Assembly: GCA_963836355.1 (NCBI GenBank)
Contig: CAWIJO010000007.1
Span: forward strand, 62,001 to 126,000
Length of the DNA: 64,000 nt
Direction of reading: 5' to 3'
From: Palsa-506 sp963836355
Lineage (GTDB): Bacteria; Actinomycetota; Actinomycetes; Streptosporangiales; Streptosporangiaceae
In this document: in pieces, positions 6,185-15,028 of the stretch
Layout: each line of letters starts with the position of its first letter
Position numbering within the stretch: position 1 is the first letter of the stretch
Program-made: the position numbers and the translations under genes
Notes under the pieces: generated by a model
Told to the model about the DNA's origin: nothing
Databases searched by the model: none
Seen by the model: the letters and a program-made list of their open reading frames with translations, nothing else

Positions 6185-7687
6185 TCACGGGAGGAGGTTC
6201 TGCGGCGGCTCCACTTCGCGGTGGAGGATCTTGCCGGTGGGGCCCTTGGGCAGTTCGCGGACGAGCCAGACGTGCCGTGGGTACTTATAGGCCGCCACCC
6301 TTTCCTTCGCGAACGCGCGCAGTTCCGCCGGTGTGGCGGTTGTGCCTGGCTTGAGTTGGACGGCAGCACCGACTTCCTCGCCGAGCTCAACATGCGGGAT
6401 GCCTATAACGGCGACCTCGGCGACGGCCTGATGCTCGTGCAGGGCCTCCTCGATCTCGCGCGGGTACACGTTGAACCCGCCGCGGATGATCAGGTCCTTC
6501 TGCCGGCCCACGATGAAGAAATAACCGTCGTCGTCCACCCTGGCCAGATCGCCGGTGCGGAACCAGCCGTCCGGGATCGCCTCCGCGGTGGCCTCGGGCT
6601 TGCCCCAGTAGCCCTTCATGACGTTGTGCCCCCGGATGGCGATCTCCCCGACTTCGCCGAGGGCCACCGCGCGGCCTTCCAGGTCCACGACGCGCATCTC
6701 GACCCCCTCGATCGGTGTCCCGATCGACCCGGGCTTGCGCTCCCGGTCCGGGTGGTTGAAGGACGCGACCGGGGAGGTCTCCGACAGCCCGTAGCCTTCC
6801 AGGATCATGCACCCGAAGATCTGCTCGAAACCGCGCATGATCTCTACGGGCATCGCGGCGCCACCGGACATGCAGGTCCGCAGGGACGAGGTACCGGCGC
6901 TGGCGCGGGCCGGGTGGTGCAGCATCGCGGCGTACATCGTCGGCACGCCCTGGAAGATCGTCACCTGGTCGCGCCCGATGATCTCCAGGGCCTTGCCGGG
7001 ATCGAACCGGGGCAGCAGCGTGAGGCTGCCGCCGGCGAAGATGGTCGCATTCAGGCCGCAGGTCAGGCCGAAGACGTGGAACAGCGGCAGGCAGCCCATG
7101 GTCACGTCACCGGGGCCGGCCTTCAGCAGGGTGGCAGCCGTGAGCTCGGCGTTGCGGGTCAGGTTCGCGTGGGTGAGCTCGGCACCCTTGGGCAGGCCGG
7201 TGGTTCCCGAGGTATACAAGATCACGGCGTCGTCGTCGCCGACCTGATCCGTGCGCGCAGGCGCCGGGTTGAGGCCGGCCAGCAGCTCGTGCAGATCCGG
7301 CTCGTTCACCTCGAGGACCCGGGTGCCCGTCTCCGCGGCGCCCTTGGCGGCTTCGCCCGCCGCGGCGTGCCAGGCGAATAGGACCTTCGCGCCGGAATCC
7401 CCGAGGTAGTAGGCGACCTCGCGGTTTTTCAGCAGCGGGTTCATCGGTACGACCATGGCCCCCGCGCCCAGCGCCCCGTAGAAGACGATCGGGAAGGCCG
7501 GGACGTTGGGCAGCATGACGGCGATCCGGTCGCCTGGTTCTACGCCGAGAGAAGCCAGCAGCGACGTCACCCGGCCCGCGGCGTCCCGCAGCTGCGAGTA
7601 GGTCAGCACGAAGTCATCCATGCGCACGGCCGGGCGGTGGGCGTGATCGACGGCCGCTTGTTCGAACACGGAACTCAGATTTGCCAT
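6185..7687 (-). CDS. Acyl-CoA synthetase (AMP-forming ligase)
   Basis: A 500-residue AMP-forming acyl-CoA ligase. It shows the P-loop LYTSGTTGLPKGAE near residue 165, the A5 motif EGYGLSETSP, the A8 core GWFRTGDLA with GRQKDLIIRGG, and the catalytic lysine in GPTGKILHRE near the C-terminus. GGAGGGG lies 4 bp before the ATG at 7687. It activates a carboxylic acid, probably a medium or long fatty acid. A decayed paralogue with the same ending (PPQNLL) lies at 40332-41575, next to a phasin. This is the intact copy. Confidence 0.92.
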   Translation of the reverse strand: MANLSSVFEQAAVDHAHRPAVRMDDFVLTYSQLRDAAGRVTSLLASLGVEPGDRIAVMLPNVPAFPIVFYGALGAGAMVVPMNPLLKNREVAYYLGDSGAKVLFAWHAAAGEAAKGAAETGTRVLEVNEPDLHELLAGLNPAPARTDQVGDDDAVILYTSGTTGLPKGAELTHANLTRNAELTAATLLKAGPGDVTMGCLPLFHVFGLTCGLNATIFAGGSLTLLPRFDPGKALEIIGRDQVTIFQGVPTMYAAMLHHPARASAGTSSLRTCMSGGAAMPVEIMRGFEQIFGCMILEGYGLSETSPVASFNHPDRERKPGSIGTPIEGVEMRVVDLEGRAVALGEVGEIAIRGHNVMKGYWGKPEATAEAIPDGWFRTGDLARVDDDGYFFIVGRQKDLIIRGGFNVYPREIEEALHEHQAVAEVAVIGIPHVELGEEVGAAVQLKPGTTATPAELRAFAKERVAAYKYPRHVWLVRELPKGPTGKILHREVEPPQNLLP

Positions 7688-8096
7688 CACGCCCCTCCAG
7701 CCGGGCAGTGCGCCAGTGCAGCCCTAGTTGCATCATGCCCCCAGACCGGCTTGACCGACAGGCCCCGCCGCTGCGGTCGGTGTCGCCCAACATCACCGCT
7801 GCGAAGATCACCGCCGCCTTCTACGAGAAAGGGACGCCGGGTATCCAGAACGTGCTGAACTGGACTGGTGTCACCAGCAGGCAGGAACGGGACCTGCCCG
7901 GCATCATCCCGGACCCGCGCCAGATGGCCCAGACGAAGCGAGCCTTGCGGACGGTTCCGCTGCAGGCCGCCGGCGTCGACCCGGCCGGCGCGCCGTCGCC
8001 TTCTGGCAGGACTGTGCCGGGCGCGTCTCCTGTGCGTGCCGTAAACCCATCCGTGTCATGTGACCTGCGCGTATTCGTGGATGACCACCGATCAGA
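7688..8096. other. Unassigned stretch
   Basis: No recognised gene. A plus-strand frame (about 7780-7960) has coding-like composition (ITAAKITAAFYEKGTPGIQN) but I cannot place it in a family. It may be a fragment. Confidence 0.35.
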
Positions 8097-8432
8097 TCAC
8101 GTCGTCCGGCTCTGAATGAACGTGTCGAGGCCAACGATGGTGCCGGGCAGCGGTTTGAGTGGTGCGGCTTGTGCGACGGAGCAACGCGGACGACGTTGCC
8201 AGCAGATGATGAATGCCTCCTTCCAGGGCCAGGTCGCGCTGATCCTCAGCATGCGTTTGCGGGCGTGCCGCGTCAGCCGGGCGGGCAGGTGCCAGAGCCG
8301 GCGCAGGGTGTCCGGCTCGGCGTCCTTGAGATCGTCCTGGTCGTACGGGCCGAGGAGCCGGCACCAGGCGGCGCGGCCAGGTCGGCGGCGATGCAGGCGG
8401 CAAGGACCCAGACGCGGTTCACCTGCCAGCAC
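8097..8432 (-). pseudogene. IS1380-family transposase, C-terminal fragment
   Basis: The minus strand reads LAAWCRLLG-like sequence, then YDQDDLKDAEPDTLRRLWHL and TRHARKRMLRISATWPWKEA, the C-terminal end of actinobacterial IS1380 DDE transposases. The natural stop is near 8097. The N-terminal two thirds, with the DDE residues, are absent. Confidence 0.7.
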
Positions 8433-8881
8433 TTGGACGGGCGGTTGCGCAGCGTGACCTATCGGTCACGCTACAGAAGATCGATGATCTTGGCAAGAGC
8501 GCTAAAGCGTGAGCATCTCTACTGGGTAGCGACGCCTGGCGTGACCGTGGCCGATACCTAGCGGTTCTCATCCCTGAAGCCAATGGTGCTGACCTGCGCC
8601 GACGCCCGGCGCAGGGAGAATAGAAAGCATTCGGCATGGTCAGTCCGCGCGCTGCACTCGGAGCACGACGCCCGTCGGCCGCGGCGCTCACATCGAATTG
8701 ATGTCGAAGGCCAGGATTGTCCGCAGACCCGGACAGGACTGCTTCATGCCAGATCATTAAAGAGCCATACCAAGAGCCAACGACGGCCGTCCGTGGCCGA
8801 TGCTGGGCCACAATCAGCGGTAGAACATGCAGGTCAACTCGCCATACAGCCACATCAGGCCTCATCGAGCCAGTGGTCAGT
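8433..8881. other. Unassigned stretch before att2
   Basis: No gene seen. It contains a 61-bp segment (8751-8811) repeated at 14889-14950. Confidence 0.4.
8751..8811. repeat. 61-bp repeat, copy 1 (matches 14889-14950)
   Basis: Shared pattern AGATCATTAAAGAGCCA, CAAGAGCCAACG, then TGGCCGAT-like sequence. It is followed by att2 within 75 bp. Probably part of an old island terminus. Confidence 0.55.
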
Positions 8882-8931
8882 CTTCCCTGACACGGAAGAG
8901 GTCACTGGTTCAAATCCAGTATCGCCCATCA
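8882..8931 (+). repeat. tRNA-Val attachment-site repeat 2 (att2)
   Basis: The most complete of the four scars. It keeps both anticodon strands (CTTCC-CTGACAC-GGAAG), the variable loop, T-arm and acceptor ATCGCCC, with ATCA in place of ACCA. There is no D-arm or 5' acceptor, so it is not a tRNA gene. The integrase leader follows. Confidence 0.85.
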
Positions 8932-9023
8932 GGTCAGAGTATATTTTTCGAATGTGTACTCTGCCGCCTTTGGCACTGTAAGAGCCAATGAGACAGCGCC
9001 GAGGGGCATCATGCCTCTGCGGC

Positions 9024-9305
9024 ATGGCAGTCAAGCGTCGCGGCTCCGGCGAGGACAGCGTCTACATCGGGACCAGGCCAACGGTTACTGGGTCGGGTCG
9101 GTGCCATTCGGCTTCACGCCTGATGGCAAGCGCAGGCGCCGCACCGTCCGCGGCTGCACCAAGACCAAGGTCCGCGACAAGCTCCGGGAACTCCGCGAGG
9201 ACATCGCCGCGGGCGTCCAGGCCCGGCAAGCTACCCCGTGCAGCAGGCGGTCAACGACTGGCTCCGGACGGGCTCGACGGCCAGGCCGCCCCGTCATCGC
9301 GTGCC
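9024..9305 (+). pseudogene. Tyrosine integrase, N-terminal part, multiple frameshifts
   Basis: Same start as at 1067 (MAVKRRGSGEDSVYI). A one-base insertion after SVYI shifts the frame. The rest is readable in pieces: DQANGYWVGSVPFGFTPDG, TKVRDKLRELREDIAAGVQA, then AVNDWL. It ends near 9305, before any catalytic residue. It follows att2 by 92 bp, as expected for an element integrase. Confidence 0.75.
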
Positions 9306-9308
9306 ATG

Positions 9309-9662
9309 TCAGTCGACAAACACCGCGCACACCGTTTGGCCTTGCCCCGCCCCGTGCGCAACGGCCACCCAGAAGAGGTAACGGCCCAGTTGCCAGGTCG
9401 CGGCCGGGATCGGCACGACCTCCACGAGGTATGCACCGGGCTGGGGTTCGATGACTCGCAAGATCGTCACCTCACCGCCGCCCGGCGCGACGATGATGGG
9501 AACCACGCGGAAGTCTGCCGCGCTCAGGCCGTTTCGGGGGGCTCCATTGGTGTGCGTCACGGACGCGACGATGTAGAGCGGGTCCTGGTTGCCGGGTTTG
9601 GCGATGCCGGAGGATGCACCAGTGCCACCGGTTGCCTCGGCTTGAACAATGAGCCGTGTCAT
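9309..9662 (-). CDS. Hypothetical protein, 117 residues
   Basis: An intact small gene with an excellent ribosome site (AAGGAGG, 5 bp before the ATG at 9662). The protein starts MTRLIVQAEATGGTGASSG. It alternates short hydrophobic strands (PLYIVASVTH, FRVVPIIVAP, TILRVIEP, YLVEVVPI, YLFWVAVAH), which suggests a small all-beta domain, perhaps immunoglobulin-like. I do not recognise the family. No signal peptide or membrane helix is evident. It is one of few unbroken genes between att2 and the transposase debris. Confidence 0.65.
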   Translation of the reverse strand: MTRLIVQAEATGGTGASSGIAKPGNQDPLYIVASVTHTNGAPRNGLSAADFRVVPIIVAPGGGEVTILRVIEPQPGAYLVEVVPIPAATWQLGRYLFWVAVAHGAGQGQTVCAVFVD

Positions 9663-9861
9663 GACGGCCTCCTTGAGGTCGGGCTTGGTCTACCTTGATC
9701 GCTAACGGTTGCCCCCTGTGCTCCACGTGAAGCTCACCACCCCTCCAGCAGCGGACTGCAGCAACGCGCGCGGTGCCTGTACCGCGCGCGCCGCGGCCGT
9801 GCGCTCGCGCCGTAGTTGCGCAGAGCAGCCGGGCAATCGGCTTCAGGGTGGCGGTCATTGA

Positions 9862-10205
9862 TCAGCTCTGGGCGGGATCAAATCCGTCTGCGCTCCGGGC
9901 CCCGGCAGGCGCGGGCCCCGGCGGCGAAGGCGCGGGCCCCGGCGGCGAAGGCACAATTCCCAGCGCAGCCTCCACGGCTACTACCATGTCCGTCAGCGTA
10001 GCTGGCTGCAGCTTAATCTCGCCGAGTGCATCCTTGGCGCCAACCGCGGCCTCGGCCCCCCGCGCCGCGGTAACGCCCGAGGCGCCGAAGCCGGCCCGCA
10101 GCTCGGCGGCAACGCCCTTCTCGTGTTTCCGAGTTTCTCCGGTGAGGCGGCTGAGCGCCGGATGGGTTGCGGCCGGAGTGACTGGCGGGGCGAGACGGCT
10201 GCCGC
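9862..10205 (-). pseudogene. C-terminal fragment of an unknown protein, cut by an IS
   Basis: The minus strand has an open frame of at least 110 codons without a start. It reads ALSRLTGETRKHEKGVAAEL, GAEAAVGAKDALGEIKLQPA, TLTDMVVAVEAALGIV, then the tail PSPPGPAPSPPGPAP and a stop at 9862. Codon use looks coding. The N-terminus appears replaced by the IS701-like element starting near 10230. The 18-bp direct repeat at 9909-9945 encodes the PSPPGPA repeat. Family unknown. Confidence 0.5.
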
Positions 10206-10237
10206 GGGCCTGATTTTGCTGGTTATGGGGCGGTGGG

Positions 10238-10290
10238 GCAGCATCGGCGGTGCTATCACCACCGATGACCGGAGTGTCCGCCGATGCTGC
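10238..10290. promoter_or_regulatory. Hairpin covering the transposase start codon
   Basis: Positions 10238-10250 and 10278-10290 form a perfect 13-bp inverted repeat (GCAGCATCGGCGG and its complement) with a 27-nt loop. The transposase ATG (10284) lies in the right arm and its GGAG (10271) in the loop. Read-through mRNA would hide the start, a known way to limit transposase translation. Confidence 0.55.
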
Positions 10291-11275
10291 CGCCTGCGAG
10301 CCTACCCATGCCGTCGTCTTGGCATGACCTGCTGGGAGAGCTGCGCCCGGTGTTCGCGCGCAGGCCGGCGCACCGGTTGTTCGTTGCGCTGGCGTGCGGG
10401 ATGATCCTGGCTGATCGCAGCATGGTGACGGCGATGGCTGCTGCGGCGGGGGTGGCGGAGAAGTGGCGGCGGGCGTGCTGGTTCTTCTCCGGCGCGGCCT
10501 GGGACGTTGATGAGCTGGGCCTGGCGGTTGCCCGGCTGGTCGTGAAATACCTGCTCGCCGGGGATGAGCCGGCGGTGGTGGCGTGCGACGGGACGTTCTT
10601 CAAGCGGTGGGGGCGGAAGGTCTTCCAGGCCCGGTGGGCTTATGACGGGTCCGCGCAGGGCGGGAAGAAGATCGCCTTCGGGAACACGTGGGTGATCGCG
10701 GCGATCGTGTGCCGGGTGCCGTTCTGCCCCTCCCCGGTGGCGCTGCCGGTGCTGTTCCGGCTGTGGCGCGGCAAGGGCACCGCATCCCAGGTGGAGCTGG
10801 CTGCCGAGATGGTGAAGCTGCTGGCCGGGGCGTTCCCGGGCCGGCTGGTGCACGGGACCGGGGATGCCGCCTTCCACGGCGAGCCGCTGATCGTGGAGGG
10901 GACCACCTGGACGACGCGGCTGCCGACGAACGCAGTGCTGTACGGGCCCAGGCCGCCGCGCACCGGAAAGCGCGGCCGGCCGAGGGTCAAGGGGGACCGG
11001 CTGGGCACCCGCGCCCAGATCGCGCAAGACGCGGGGACTGGGCCGTCGCGGTCATCAACGTCTACGGGCACCACGCCGCCGTGCAGGTCACCACTGCCGA
11101 GGCGCTGTGGCACGGCAGCTTCGGCACCGCCCCCGGCCGCGTCGTGCTGGTCCGCGACCCCGGCTCGCCCCAGGCCTATGACCTGGGCCTGTTCACCCTC
11201 GACACCGGCGCGGACCCCGCTGCCATCGCCGAACGCTACTCCTGGCGGTGGCCGATCGAGATGGTCTTTCCGCAA
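10284..11275 (+). pseudogene. IS701-like DDE transposase, frameshifted and truncated
   Basis: The frame starts LLGELRPVFARRPAHRLFVA and contains the first aspartate block VVACDGTFFKRWGRKV and the second HGTGDAAFHGEPLIV. A one-base shift near 11030 moves the rest (VINVYGHHAAVQV, YDLGLFTLDTG, ERYSWRWPIE) to another frame. It is cut off at about 11275 by a serine recombinase fragment. The family is the same as at 15029. Not functional. Confidence 0.75.
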
Positions 11276-11910
11276 CTGGCAAAAGGGCGATGCGGTCCGT
11301 CAGGGGATATGGGGAGCACGTAGCGGATCTCGGCTTCGCCGTCGGTGACGATCACCCGGTCGATGAGCAGCTCAGCGAACTGCCGCCGCTGCTCGAAGGT
11401 GGCGGTGGCCAGCCCGGCCCGGATGGTCTGGCAGAATGCCTCGATCCCGTCGGCGACGGCCTGCAACTCCAGCCGCTGCCCGGCGACGGCGTCCAGCTGG
11501 TGCTGCTGGGCGGCCAGGGTGGCGCGGCGGCGGTCCAGGTCCTGGCGCTTGCGCTGGAGTTCGGCCAGCCCGGCGACCTCGGCCAGGTAGGCGTCCAGCA
11601 GCCGCTGCTGCTGGCGGTCCAGCTGGCCCAGGGCGTGGGCCACGGCCTGCTGGCGCGCTTGCAGCTCCTGGGGCAGCCAGGCCCCGCCCCGTGCCCGGGC
11701 CAGCGCGCGGGTGACCTGGCCGGGGTCGGTCAGCAGCGCGCACAGGTCGGCCCAGACCAGCTCGTCCAGCTGCCCGGCGGGGATGTAGCGGGCGGTGCAG
11801 CGCTGCCCCTGCGCGGCGCGCAGCGGGTCGGTGCGCCCGCGGCACAGGTAGTACCGGTAGCCGCCCTTGGCCTGGCGGCCGGTGCAGGACAGCCGGCACG
11901 CGCCGCAGCC
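11270..11910 (-). pseudogene. Large serine recombinase, C-terminal fragment
   Basis: About 210 codons of the C-terminal region of a large serine recombinase: the zinc-ribbon part (CGACRLSC, then YYLCRG), an Ala/Gln/Arg-rich coiled coil (LQARQQAVAHALGQLDRQQQ) and the end FAELLIDRVIVTDGEAEIRY. The catalytic domain is absent. Both ends abut other transposase fragments, so it is a scrap inserted or left between them. Confidence 0.75.
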
Positions 11911-13419
11911 TGGGGAATCCTGGAGGACCTCGGGGTCGCCGCGGTCATCGACGAGGTCACCGGCTCCCGCCCGGCCGGGGCGGCGCTGTCCGCCGGCACC
12001 TACCTGGCGCTGGCGGCGCTGAACCGGCTGGTCGCCCCGTGTTCGAAGGCCGGGTTCGCGGACTGGTGGAAGACCACGGCCGGCGACCGGCTGGCCAAGA
12101 TCCCGGTCCCGGCGCTGGATCACCGGTACTTCTGGGACGCGATGCACGCCGTCACCCTGGAGCAGCTGGGGGAGATCAGCCGGGAGATCGCGGTGCGGAT
12201 CGTGGGGTTGTCCGGGGCGGACGTGTCGTCGGTCGCGCTGGACATGACCAATTTCGCCACGTTCATCGCGACCGCGAACGGCAAGGCGCCGGTCGCGCAG
12301 CGGGGCAAGGCCAAGCAGAAGCGCTCCGGCCTGCGGCTGGCCGGCCTGGGCCTGGTGGTCACCCGGGACGGCGGCATCCCGCTGACCTGGCACGCCTACC
12401 CCGGCGACCGGCCCGACGTGACCCAGTTCCCCGCCATGATCGATCAGCTGCTCACCCAGTACCAGGCGGTCACCGCCGCGGCCGGGGTCCCGGCCGCCGC
12501 CGCGGACATGACCGTGGTCTTCGACGCCGGCCAGAACAGCGAGGACAACTTCGCCCACCTGGCCGGCACGAACCTGCACTACATCGGGTCGGTGCCCGCC
12601 TCCGGCTGCCCGGACCTGACCGCCTTGCCCGCCCGCGTCCGGTCAGTAGCGGACGAACAGCGGTTCGGCGGCCTGACCGCCTACGACACCCGCCGCGAGG
12701 CCTACGGCACCCAGCGCCGCACCATCTTGACCCACTCACCCGAGCTGCACGCCGCCCAGGCCCGCGGGTTCGACGGCACCACCCTCGCCAAGGCCGGCAA
12801 GGAACTGGACGAACTGGCCGCCACCCTGGCCCGCGGCAAGACCCGCCGGCCCAAGGCAAAAGCCGAAGCGGAGATCGAGGCGATCACCCGCAAGCCCTGG
12901 GTCCGCCGCGTCATCACCTGGCAGCTCGACGGCGACCAGCCAAAGGACCTGCGCCTGGCCTGGTCCGTCGACCCGGCCGCCCGCACCGCGCTGGAAGAAG
13001 AAATCTTCGGCAAGCACGTGCTGATCACCGATCACGACGACTGGCCCGTGCCCGAGGTCGTCGCCGGGTACCGGTCCCAGTCCGAAGCCGAGTTCTCCTT
13101 CCGCCAGATGAAAGACCCGCGCGTGGTGTCCTTCTCCCCGATGCACCACTGGACCGAGCACAACATCAGAGTCCACGTCTTCACCTGCGTCCTGGCCCTG
13201 CAGATCGCCCACCTCATGCGCCGCACCGCCGCCCAGGCCGGACTGCACCTATCCGTCCGCCAGCTGCTCGCCCAGCTCGCCGGCATCAGCGAGACCGTCC
13301 TGATCTACCCCTCCACCGGCGGCCGGCCCAAAGCCCGCCGCATGACCACCGAGCTCACCGGCGACCAGCACGAACTCTACGAAATCTTCGACCTGGCCAA
13401 GTGGGCACCCCGAAGTTAG
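11909..13419 (+). pseudogene. IS1634-family transposase, 5'-truncated
   Basis: About 500 codons of an IS4-superfamily (IS1634) transposase in one frame. It starts abruptly at AWGILEDLGVAAVIDEV, continues through ALDMTNFATFIAT, LTWHAYPGDRPDVTQFP and TVVFDAGQNSEDN, and ends with the YRSQSEAEFSFRQMKDP signature and a natural stop at 13419. The first 80 or so residues and any start codon are missing, replaced by the serine recombinase scrap. The long open frame left of 11909 is an artefact. Confidence 0.8.
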
Positions 13420-13500
13420 GTCATACGCCTAAAAGGACAACCGAAGCCCACCTGACCAGCAGGAACAGTCAGCCAGCATCAAGATCATCTGAAACTCCGG

Positions 13501-13785
13501 CTAGGCGTCGCGAGCCCGGAAGCCGAGCAGGCAAGCCCCGCCGACCTGGCGCGCTACGTCCGCCAGCAATGGTCGATCGAGTCCCTGCACTGGCTGCGCG
13601 ACACTCTCTACCAAGAGGACAAATCCCAGGTCAGAACCCGAAACGGACCAAGAATCATGGCAGCTCTGCGCAACCTCGCGATCGGCGCCCTGCGTCTATC
13701 CGGACGCGCGGACATCACCGAAGCCACCCGATGGGCCGGACGATCCATGGATCGGCCCTTCACCATCCTCGGCCTCACATCATGA
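13501..13785 (+). pseudogene. ISAs1-family transposase, C-terminal fragment
   Basis: The plus frame reads LARYVRQQWSIESLHWLRD, QVRTRNGPRIMAALRNLAIG and MDRPFTILGL, the C-terminal end of ISAs1 transposases, and stops at 13783-13785. Only about 95 codons are left. Confidence 0.75.
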
Positions 13786-13870
13786 TCTTGGAACGGCCGT
13801 GGCGCTCACATCGACGGCTATTTGAAACCCGTCTGGTAGAAGCCTGGCGGAGATGAAGTTGCTGCGTAGG

Positions 13871-13936
13871 GTTGCGCCGTTCTTACGTTCCGCCAGGTCA
13901 GTCCGGCATCAATGTGACCCTGGGAGTGGCCCTACC
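13871..13936. repeat. Dispersed 70-bp repeat, copy B
   Basis: Matches copies at 744, 24738 and 27280. It ends about 50 bp before the operator of the first toxin-antitoxin operon. Confidence 0.6.
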
Positions 13937-13985
13937 GTGCCCGAGAGAGTCTCTGCGCCAGCTACGTAGCCTGGGCTCGGTGCTG

Positions 13986-14018
13986 GCGTAGCTCATAAGC
14001 GCTACGCTGCGGTACGAT
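13986..14018 (+). promoter_or_regulatory. Operator and -10 box of toxin-antitoxin operon 1
   Basis: GCGTAGC (13986-13992) and GCTACGC (14001-14007) form a perfect inverted repeat with an 8-bp spacer. A possible -10 box TACGAT follows at 14013. The place fits autoregulation by the downstream antitoxin. Confidence 0.5.
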
Positions 14019-14042
14019 GGCTGGTGACGCATGGAGGGCACC

Positions 14043-14462
14043 ATGGCCAAAAGCACATCCTTCCGGATCAGCGACGCCGCGAAGAGCCGCCTCGCGGCCC
14101 GTGCCGCGTACGAGGGCATGACCGCCACCGCGCTGCTGGACCAGCTCATCGTCGAGGGCACCGACCAGCTCGACTATCCCGGCATTGCTTTCCGTGGTCC
14201 TGCGCACGACCGTCGCGCCGCGCTCGCCGCAGGCCCAGATGTCTGGGAAATCATCGCCAGGCTCCAGGAACTCAACGGCTCCGAGGAGCAGCGCATCGCC
14301 CTGCTCTGCGAAGAATCAGAGCTGCACCCCCGGCTCGTTCGCATCGCCCTTGACTACGCCGCCGAGCACGCCAAGGAGATCCGCGAGCGGATCGACCGTA
14401 ACCGGGCGATGGCCGGTCGCAGCCACCGGACTTCTCAGCAGCGTGCGGCACTGCTGGCGTGA
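14043..14462 (+). CDS. Antitoxin, RHH-like plus DUF433-type domain
   Basis: A 139-residue protein. The N-terminus (KSTSFRISDAAKSRLAARAA, then GMTATALLDQLIVEG) looks like a ribbon-helix-helix DNA-binding domain. The second half (GPDVWEIIARLQEL, then LHPRLVRIALDYAAEHAKEI) matches DUF433-like winged-helix antitoxins. The ATG at 14043 follows GAGGG; an in-frame ATG at 14031 precedes that ribosome site and is rejected. It overlaps the next gene by 4 bp. The role is to neutralise the PIN-like toxin and repress the operon. Confidence 0.8.
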   Translation: MAKSTSFRISDAAKSRLAARAAYEGMTATALLDQLIVEGTDQLDYPGIAFRGPAHDRRAALAAGPDVWEIIARLQELNGSEEQRIALLCEESELHPRLVRIALDYAAEHAKEIRERIDRNRAMAGRSHRTSQQRAALLA

Positions 14463-14794
14463 CCGCGTTCCTGATTGACGAGATGTTCCCAGCCGCCGCG
14501 GCCAGCCTTCTGCGCGACAAGCACGGACACGACGCGGCCCACGTCACCGAGACTGGCCTCCGTGGCGCGCCGGACGAGCAAGTTGCGGCAACCGCCCGCG
14601 CCGAAGGCAGAGCCGTCGTCACCGAGAATGTCGCGGACTTCTCCCCCGAACGCGACATCGTCCTCGTATTCGTCCTGAAGAAAAACCTTCCCGCAGGACG
14701 AGGCCAGGCAGCAGCGCTCGCCAAGATCCTCGACCGCTGGACCCGCGAATGTCCCGACCCCTACCTCGGCCCGCACTGGCCGCGCGTGAACTAG
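14459..14794 (+). CDS. DUF5615 PIN-like toxin
   Basis: A 111-residue PIN-like protein (DUF5615 type) starting at a GTG inside the antitoxin stop (GTGA overlap). It shows FLIDEMFP with the first acidic pair, HDAAHVTETGLRGAPDEQV, and VVTENVADF with the later acidic residues, so the metal site of a PIN nuclease seems present. The probable role is RNA cleavage when free of antitoxin. No defect is visible. The pair lies between transposase fragments in the second island and may stabilise it. Confidence 0.8.
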   Translation: MTAFLIDEMFPAAAASLLRDKHGHDAAHVTETGLRGAPDEQVAATARAEGRAVVTENVADFSPERDIVLVFVLKKNLPAGRGQAAALAKILDRWTRECPDPYLGPHWPRVN

Positions 14795-14888
14795 CCCGCG
14801 CCTGCCCGGCCCATCCAAGGAAGGTCTCAACCGATCCCGGGCGCAGCCCAGGATCCAGATCGGCGGCCGAGATACCCTGCCGTGAACA

Positions 14889-14950
14889 AGATCATTAAAG
14901 AGCCACATCAAGAGCCAACGGCCACCGTCGTCGGCCGATACCAGGCCACG
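14889..14950. repeat. 61-bp repeat, copy 2 (matches 8751-8811)
   Basis: Same AGATCATTAAAGAGCC block as copy 1. It lies upstream of the second IS701-like transposase. Confidence 0.55.
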
Positions 14951-15028
14951 TCCAGCGACCTGGAGTTTCGCACTTTTGATGGTAGCTGAGGACTGGCGGT
15001 CGCGCGGGCACGGATTTAGGCGGATGTC

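Noticed and set aside
5879..7381. 500-codon plus-strand frame
   Set aside because: It is the shadow of the minus-strand acyl-CoA ligase and has no domain of its own.
9773..10213. 146-codon plus-strand gene
   Set aside because: The minus strand has better coding character here and ends in a natural stop with a Pro-rich tail.
11248..13419. One 723-codon gene on the plus strand
   Set aside because: Only the part from 11909 is transposase. The part left of it is the complement of a serine recombinase fragment.
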